Positions 57,721 through 64,000 of a DNA stretch of 64,000 nt are shown here, one piece after another. The stretch's first letter is position 1, and the number at the start of each line of letters is the position of its first letter. Source of the DNA: Sclerodactyla briareus (Eukaryota > Echinodermata > Holothuroidea > Dendrochirotida > Sclerodactylidae); the NCBI GenBank assembly GCA_026419785.1, contig JAODTK010005832.1, positions 1 through 64,000 on the forward strand. The letters run 5' to 3'. A model generated the notes under the pieces. That model was given only the letters and a program-made list of their open reading frames with translations, had not been told where the DNA came from and searched no databases. A program made the translations under genes and the position numbers.

Positions 57721-58850
57721 TGTTAGTTCATTTATGGAACAGTAAGCTACTGTAGGTCTATGCGCATCACAGTCCCATTATCACAAATCGATCGAGGTGT
57801 CGCTAGCCCTGTACAAATTCCATGGGAGTGCTGGAATGGCCAGAGCATTAGCTATGCAATGTACACATGCAAAAAATGATAATGGTACTTTGCTGCGATA
57901 GTGGGTGTTATAGAGGAGAAATGTTGAACTTTTATGTGGGTTGTTTGTGTTGCCTGCCACTTCCCCATGGACACACCTGTGAATTCCCCTATCAATATTT
58001 GTGGCAGTCGGACACCCCATGGCAGCTAGGGCTAAATGTGTAATAGTGTACTCAAATATTGCCCCTTTTGAATATGTGAAGCTCATGCAATCATGTGCTG
58101 ACCATTAGAAGCGTTCAACAAGAAGTTTCATTTAACACAGACTAGAGAACCTTCATAACCTATGTGTCTAGCACAATGGAAAAGCAAGCCATCAAGCTAA
58201 AATAAAGGGCGCAGAGAAGCCCTAACCATCGCCATCTTGGACAAGACTAGTCAACTGTTATGAAACAGATTTGTCCATTCACTTCTTCATATGTCCAAAT
58301 CTTGTCAAAAGCCTCAAGCAAATTTTCTTTACAGGTTAATAAAGAGAACAAGAAGAGTGTTCAGTCCAAACAGCCCTGCTCCATCCAATATCATATGCAT
58401 ATTTCACAGTTGGTGACCAGAAAACAGAACAAACCAAGTCCTATTATAAAGTAAATTAATTTCCATACAAGTATACCAAATATTTCTCCTCACAGAAGGT
58501 TCCCAAATGTGGGAGGCCTTCATATGCAATTAAATCTTCAGCACTGTTGGACACAAGTGCAAATCACCGAAACAAAGTAAAACTTCCAAAGGACTGACGT
58601 ACTCTGGGGCCAACAAGATTTCAGTTCCACTAACAAGTTTGCCCCTACGATTGTTGCCAAAGGAATATATAAATTTAAACTGTGAGGATGCAGACCAGCG
58701 ATTGAGGAAGTGCTTCTGTGCGTGCATTCAAATAAGGTTCCATGCCTCAGTTTGTTACTCTTCAGTGTAAATCAGAAGCGTAAACTCAAGTCCGCTCCAA
58801 TGTTTCGGTGGTGTCTACTCATCTTGTGGAAAATGCCATTAGCATAGCAA
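57720..58850. other. No gene or recognised repeat
   Basis: Short unsupported frames only. Confidence 0.4.
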
Positions 58851-58853
58851 AAA

Positions 58854-59153
58854 ATGCCAGGGTCCCCGTCCAAAAAGCACATGTCCAGAGGGCGAACAGC
58901 GAGTCGCCTTATAGCAGCCATGTCTGATTATGACAAAGCAGAAGTAGCTGACATGGTATTCAATTACATGACACTTAAGTACACCTCACCCCTTCCCCTC
59001 CCAGTCATGGCAGCAGTGAGCAGCAGGAGCCGACGAAAAAAAAGCGTACTTCGGAAATTGGACAGGGAAGTTTGTCCAAAAGCCCACAAGGCGGTCAATC
59101 CATTCCTCTTCATTGAAACACAGCGAGTTACGCACAGGAGGTGGTGTAGCTAG
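58854..59153 (+). other. Unrecognised 99-codon open frame
   Basis: Begins MPGSPSKKHMSRGRTASR and includes LIAAMSDYDKAEVADMVFNY. The N-terminal half looks protein-like, basic then mixed helical. No family is recognised, no repeat copy was found, and the ATG context (aaaaatgcc) is unremarkable. It may be a small gene, an exon, or chance. Confidence 0.2.
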
Positions 59154-59589
59154 TGGTGCACACAGCATTTCCCATTGGATTGCTTAGCCCCCTCTACTGC
59201 ATATACCGTGTATTAAACACAATGGCAATAATCCATGTTTCCAGAAGTCTCGACCATGAATGACTCAACGAAGGATTGTACAGTAAAAAACCACCCTTTC
59301 TAAAGATGTATCTAGAGCTCGGGCAGAAAGGTGGGCGGCCTTCTCACCCACTTCACCACCCCAAACCTGCAATCAGTAGTACAGTAGCATTCAGGAGGTC
59401 GGATCATGCGTGGCCCCAGGGGGAAAACATCCACATGCATATTGCACGGGAGCATGCATATTGTTTTTCCTCTTGCTTGAAATCGAGTCACTCACTATTT
59501 TTCATGACAGCTGACTTTGTCATTTGGCATTTAGGGGAGGAGTGATTTTGTCACCTCAAAATTACCAGAAAACAGGAGGCTTTAGTGAT

Positions 59590-60115
59590 ACCATCCTTAA
59601 GTGATCATGACCTTATTAGGCTGAACTTTTGTCTACTTGACATGTTTACAAGAGTTTATACAGCTTTCACCCTTGGACCCCAGAACTACAAGGCTTCATG
59701 TACTCATCACATAGAACCCAAATACCCAAGTCATGACCTAATCCAACCAGGTGTCAGTGGGGGTGGGGGGGGTATTATTCTCAAGCCCGGACTGGCCAAC
59801 ATCCATAGTTTGTTTCACTCATTATCACCACAAATGAACTTCTGCACCAAAAACAATCGGTTTCTCTTACTCCCCAGAAGCTACACATCAACTTTTGCTT
59901 TGATGGGACCACACATTTTGGACTTATTGTGTCAAAAGGACTTCCGACGGGCTATACAGGGACATCAGATAAATCATGGACTGCAGATGACATCAGACCA
60001 TCTGAACTCTGACCTGACCGAAAACATAGGAAGCATGTACTCATTTTGGGGCGCACACATACGGTACAAAGCGATTGAGCTCATTCATTCACTAGAATAC
60101 GCAGAGCAGGGAGAT
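59590..60115 (-). repeat. Diverged family A units, minus orientation
   Basis: 'ccagaactacaaggcttcatgtactcatcaca' and 'gacttattgtgtcaaaagg', then 'catcagaccatctgaactctgacctgacc', parallel the reverse complement of A units at about 280-300 bp spacing. Confidence 0.5.
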
Positions 60116-60118
60116 CGT

Positions 60119-60820
60119 TTATGTAGCACAGGAAAAAGCGGGGGTCCAAGGGACCGTATCATGTGGAAACTCCAGACGTGACTCTGAAAAACTCATGGTG
60201 GAAGAATCATCGTAACAAGGGTTCGTTAAGTATGATTTGAGAGAGGAAGGATTTACCCAATGCAGATAGTTTCCTCTAAGACCATAACATTTCAATTTAT
60301 AGAGAAGGTGTCTGTGCACACTTTGTCCAAAGCCTTTGTGAAGTCCGCGGATAGTTTCAACTTGGGGGAATATTATTAATTAGAGTGTCGCAAGTCATTG
60401 AAGTGAGGAGCTATTGGTACTGTAGATCTTTGCCTAGAAACCATGTTGGTCGGTATGTGAGACCACAGTGAGATGTCATTCTCTCTCGATGATTCATTGA
60501 AGTGACTAGCCATAAATTGTTCAAGGACTTTGCCACTATACTGTTAACAAGATAGGGTGAAGTTTTTGGGGTAGATCTGAGTCCCTTTTATGATAGGGGG
60601 AGGAACTTTCGCCCTTTTGAATCGTCAGGGCAGACAACCAGTATCAATCAAAGAACGCTTGAAATGACATAAGAATACAGGGGCAGGAGTAATTTTGTCC
60701 GCCAGTCTTAAGCAATCAGGCCGAAATATTGTGAGGACGGAGGGCTTGGTTGAAGGTTCCAAGAAGTTTAAGAATACCATTAGTGAGTACCAGCCAGAAC
60801 CACTGCACGTGTTAAACATA
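60119..60820 (-). mobile_element. Decayed non-LTR reverse transcriptase (CR1/Jockey-type)
   Basis: On the minus strand, in order and with stops and frame changes: ADKITPAPVFL, KRSLIDTGCLP, RFKRAKVPP, PKNFTLS, SGKVLEQFMASHFNE, ISLWSH, SRQRSTVPIAPHFNDL, SADFTKALDKV, LLYKLKCYGLRGNYLHW and SLKSYLTN. These align with the finger and palm blocks of CR1/L2/Jockey reverse transcriptases (SL..G..P..FKxAKVxPxxK; KVLExxM; DFxKAFDxV; LLxKLxxYGIRG; SYLTNR). The catalytic FxDD block would lie further on and is lost where diverged family A text begins at about 60115. It is inactive. Confidence 0.8.
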
Positions 60821-60824
60821 CCAT

Positions 60825-61595
60825 TTCAGAAAAAAATTGCAGGTTTTCACAAATGATAAACGTCCTAACTGAAACGTCCTATGATAGTGACGTGCGAGAT
60901 TTAGATTTTCTTCTTGAAGAGAAATTTTGTGAGGATTTAATATTATATCATTCCCATTTTTGTACTTCCTATGGATATTGAACAATCGTGAATTAAAAAT
61001 TAAACACAAAAAGTTTCGGAAATCCAGTTCTGTATGAAGCATGCTACTAAAGCCGGCCACATTCTGACGTTTTCGTGGTGCGCTCGCACACGCACCGTGT
61101 GTGATGGGGAGTTTTGGCGGGAGTTATTTATGTACAAACTATTTCCCAGGATTCGCACTGACAGGCAAAAAAACATAGTGGTTAATTGCTGGCAAGAATG
61201 ATGGGAAGTCATAGGATTGATAGCAACACTGCAGTGTCGGCACTTGGCATGGATCGCGTATCATGTAATTTGAAACAATATCATCCATAATTCGCGGTCC
61301 GCGGGCGGGGAAAAAATACATAGCAGAATATTGATGAATTTATGCAAAACGGAGAGGTCTTCTGATTGAAACTGAATTATTTGAAATCTCACATTTTAAA
61401 AAAGCCAAAGATTAGGACTGGCAGAAAAGGTGGAAAATGGGGTTCAAAGCGGAGGAGACTAGAAGAGAGAATGAGGGAACAAGACTAGCACTAGTTGAAC
61501 AGCCACTAGTTGTTGCGTATAATTTGGTCCTAGTATTTATGGGATGGGATACCATACTGATCTTTTCTCTTAACTTTAACAGATTTGAAAAGGTT
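60825..61595. other. No gene or recognised repeat
   Basis: No supported feature. Confidence 0.4.
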
Positions 61596-61598
61596 TTC

Positions 61599-61870
61599 CT
61601 ATTCTCTACTTCCATTGGGAATGATTGATTGCCAAAAAGAGTTAATAATTCCAGTGAGAACAATGATAAGGGCATCTACCAGTTTGCAGTACTGAGTGTA
61701 CTGATGGGAACTACGTGGGCGCTTACCACTTTTCAAAATAGGTGTCAAAAAGGCGATGCTGCCTGGATATGTGTCTTTTGAGAAAGTTGTTATCCAGGGG
61801 GATAAACTAACTTGCCAGATATGCTCTAGTAGGAATGAATTCGCTTGGGCACTCAACAAGAATGACTGGA
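61599..61870 (-). mobile_element. Possible second reverse transcriptase remnant
   Basis: The minus-strand frame contains PWITTFSKDTYPGSIAFL and TPILKSGKRPRSSHQYT, with a PISTLSTAN string in a neighbouring frame. The (P/I)xFKSG...RPIS order resembles the start of non-LTR reverse transcriptases, but the match is short. Confidence 0.35.
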
Positions 61871-61874
61871 TGCA

Positions 61875-64000
61875 ATAAAATTTTCATTCACTGTCGTGAA
61901 AAGAGGAGGGTGCCTTCCATTGCATTCCCGTCGACTTTGCGCACGCGCTTCGCACCAATCCTTCCCCAATTTTAATCCACTACAATCGTCTTAATTACAT
62001 CTTCATAGCTATGACACGTCGTGTTATTCCCAACTTGTAATTTTAGTTGAATTTGCCCTGACATGTAAGTTTAATGTTGGGGAAAATCGCCACTCGTTTT
62101 TTCCGCTTTCATGGAAATAGTTTTGTAAACAGAAGTGTCGCCACTCAGAGCTAATTTTGGCGATCCTTATTCATATTGGGAACGTATGCAAGACATTACA
62201 TAGAAAATCTGCATTGATATTCATTAATTTAGAGAGGCAACACAAACAACAACTTTTGAAGTTCTGGACCCAACAGTCAACTTGTGATCGGTGAAGGATC
62301 ATGACTGATTTCGGGTACATGTTTGGTAATTCTCACATGCCAAGACCAGATAAGGGGAAATGAATGATTTCTAAACCTTTTCTTAACTACAATAATTTGT
62401 CTTCTGGGTATATTAATTGAGATGCAAAGCTTGTCGGAAACTGAAGTTGAAACAGATAGTTGGCCGCTTAGTCGCTTTTTAGCCTAAAAAACAGCTAGGC
62501 CTAGGGGCTAGGCCTACAGTTTGTGAATGACAGGCTTAAAGTTTAGTACATGAAACTAAGCCTTCGAGCGCAGGATACCCTGAAACCCGATTGCCCAATC
62601 GGATCCCTAACACTAATTGTATACAATACATCCAGGTACAACATCCTGCCATGGGGATCCATTATTGCAATCATACCAATGTAGATATAAAATAATGAAA
62701 TTAACCGTGAGGCGTAGGCCTAGCCTGTTTTGGTTTTCCTAACGTTATAATACAGAGCTTCCGTTAGGCCTATTCTAGGATAGACTAGGTCTAGGCCCTA
62801 GCCGTGTTTGAACTTGGACTGCAGGCAACAGACTTGAGGACATCGCAGGAACAAACTTTCAGAAGTTCTCACGCGAAAGAATATCACAATGAAAGGACCG
62901 AAGATAAAGACAAAAATAATTACCCCCCCCCAATTCAGAGTCAAGGTTTCATCAAGAAGAAAAGCGTTAAATTGTGATGATGATGAGACACCACACACCA
63001 ATTGTGATACGTAGTGTAACCGAAACATGGGGGTTGGTTAACCATCAAGATATTAGGCTCTAACAAAACTTCGCTAAGAATGCAATCGGGATAGAACCGC
63101 AGGCTATAAAAAGAATCATATAGAAAAAATCAAAGGATAAAAAAATTTTTTTACTCTTCTGCTGTGGGTGAAATCGATATTTGCTCGATTAATGAATGCA
63201 CACAGCTGTCAACCCCGACGCGACGCAGAATGAAGTGCAACACGTATTACAGTGACAACGAAATTTTCTCGAAAATTATTGATAAAAATTGCGACAGCGT
63301 CTGATCGAGCTGACGGGGTCTTGAAGTAGTAAGATCTAGAAGCCCAATCCACAGTCTGAAATATTGTAGGCTAATTCAGATATTGAAGGTAGCCTAGCTA
63401 GGCGAATTTTGTTTTTGAAAAGCTAAAAACCTTGTTTACGTTGTTTGTAACACAGCCTAGCCTAGGCCTATGACTCGTTATGGTCACACACCGCTAATAG
63501 TCGGCCCATTGACTCCACACTAAATTGGACTCCTTCGAGGGGCTGCCATGGGCCATTAAGAAGTTTCGCCATGGATGGCCCACCCACCATTTTGAAGCTG
63601 ACATTCACACCTGTCATGGCCTTCCATTCACTGTCCATTGACCGTTTGATTTTCCGCTAGGGTTGCCCGTTTTGTTTCTTTTGCTTTTTTTTTCGACCGG
63701 TGGCGCCAGCCGGAAGAATCACTTTTTACCAACGTCAATTCACTAAGCTATCAATGGCCCAAAATTCGCTCATACCATCCCAAAACCAGCCTCTCAGGGG
63801 CGTTTTCGACATGGCCTTTCTAACAACAGGGTAACATTAGAGCCGACAAGGGGTCAGAAGTCGCACAGAATTGGGTTTCAATGTGATTTTTAGGACTCCT
63901 CTTTTTTTGCAGGGTACTTATCCGGCGGCGAACCTTAGCTAATCTGGCATGAGACCGTATGAAGTATGACCTGCACTAGGCTGGCCTAGGAAGGTACTAA
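61875..64000. other. Intergenic DNA rich in CCTAGG/TAGGCCTA words
   Basis: Clusters such as 'ctaggcctaggggctaggcctac' around 62498-62520, plus 62710-62815 and 63455-63475, recur here. There are runs of C at 62922-62931. No gene, RNA or family A-E element is recognised. Confidence 0.45.

Overview
This window is repeat-rich, AT-leaning nuclear DNA from an animal. Genes are sparse, coding exons have GT/AG introns, and most of the sequence is non-autonomous transposable elements, SINEs, decayed retroelements and simple repeats. The receptor exons, the frequent TAGGCCTA/CCTAGG words and the repeat style suggest a marine invertebrate, perhaps an echinoderm or other deuterostome. That placement is inference with low confidence. 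I see no prokaryotic operons, CRISPR arrays, viral genes or toxin genes.

Two host genes can be supported. On the + strand, four exons at 19117-25734 encode most of the kinase domain and the C-terminus of a TGF-beta/activin type I receptor (ALK4/5/7 class). Its 5' exons (ectodomain, membrane segment, GS box, ATP-binding loop) were not found and probably lie upstream of the window. On the - strand, 42364-43087 is the last exon of a leucine-rich-repeat protein. Both genes carry single-base frame breaks. In the receptor the breaks are compatible with consensus errors, because correcting them restores phase-consistent exon lengths. The LRR exon is broken more heavily and could be a pseudogene or poorly polished sequence.

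Most of the rest is explained by five recurring families, labelled A-E here. A: 5' hairpin, then 2-4 tandem units of about 290 bp rich in AGGTCA half-sites, then a 3' AAGCC/GGCTT hairpin (5930-6670, 22125-23945, 32450-33870, with fragments at 8570, 55170 and 59590). B: about 600 bp ending in the hairpin GGCGGTTTACCCGCC (9405, 10310, 21240, 56165, 56900). C: a GTCTCGCC...GAAATTCAGG terminus, tandem units carrying ATTTGCAT octamers and AGGTCA, and a distinct 3' module (420, 25085, 30726, 31573, 35590, 44815-48490, 50080, 51180, 54270). D: a 5' palindrome, then a tetranucleotide microsatellite beside an AGCTCAACC/GGTTTGAGCT hairpin (45179, 47110, and a 5' end at 50385). E: a GCAGATGTC/GACATCTGC hairpin repeat (10910, 17008, 17935).

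Retroelement remnants include a Penelope-like GIY-YIG endonuclease (850-1350, -), an RTE-like reverse transcriptase (54575-55120, +), a CR1/Jockey-type reverse transcriptase (60119-60820, -) and tRNA-headed SINEs. Nesting gives relative ages: D inserted into C, SINEs inserted into A and B, and a Penelope fragment inside C. No clearly new gene system is visible. The most interesting signals are the modular A/C/D elements and the clustered nuclear-receptor-like half-sites that A has placed inside receptor introns.
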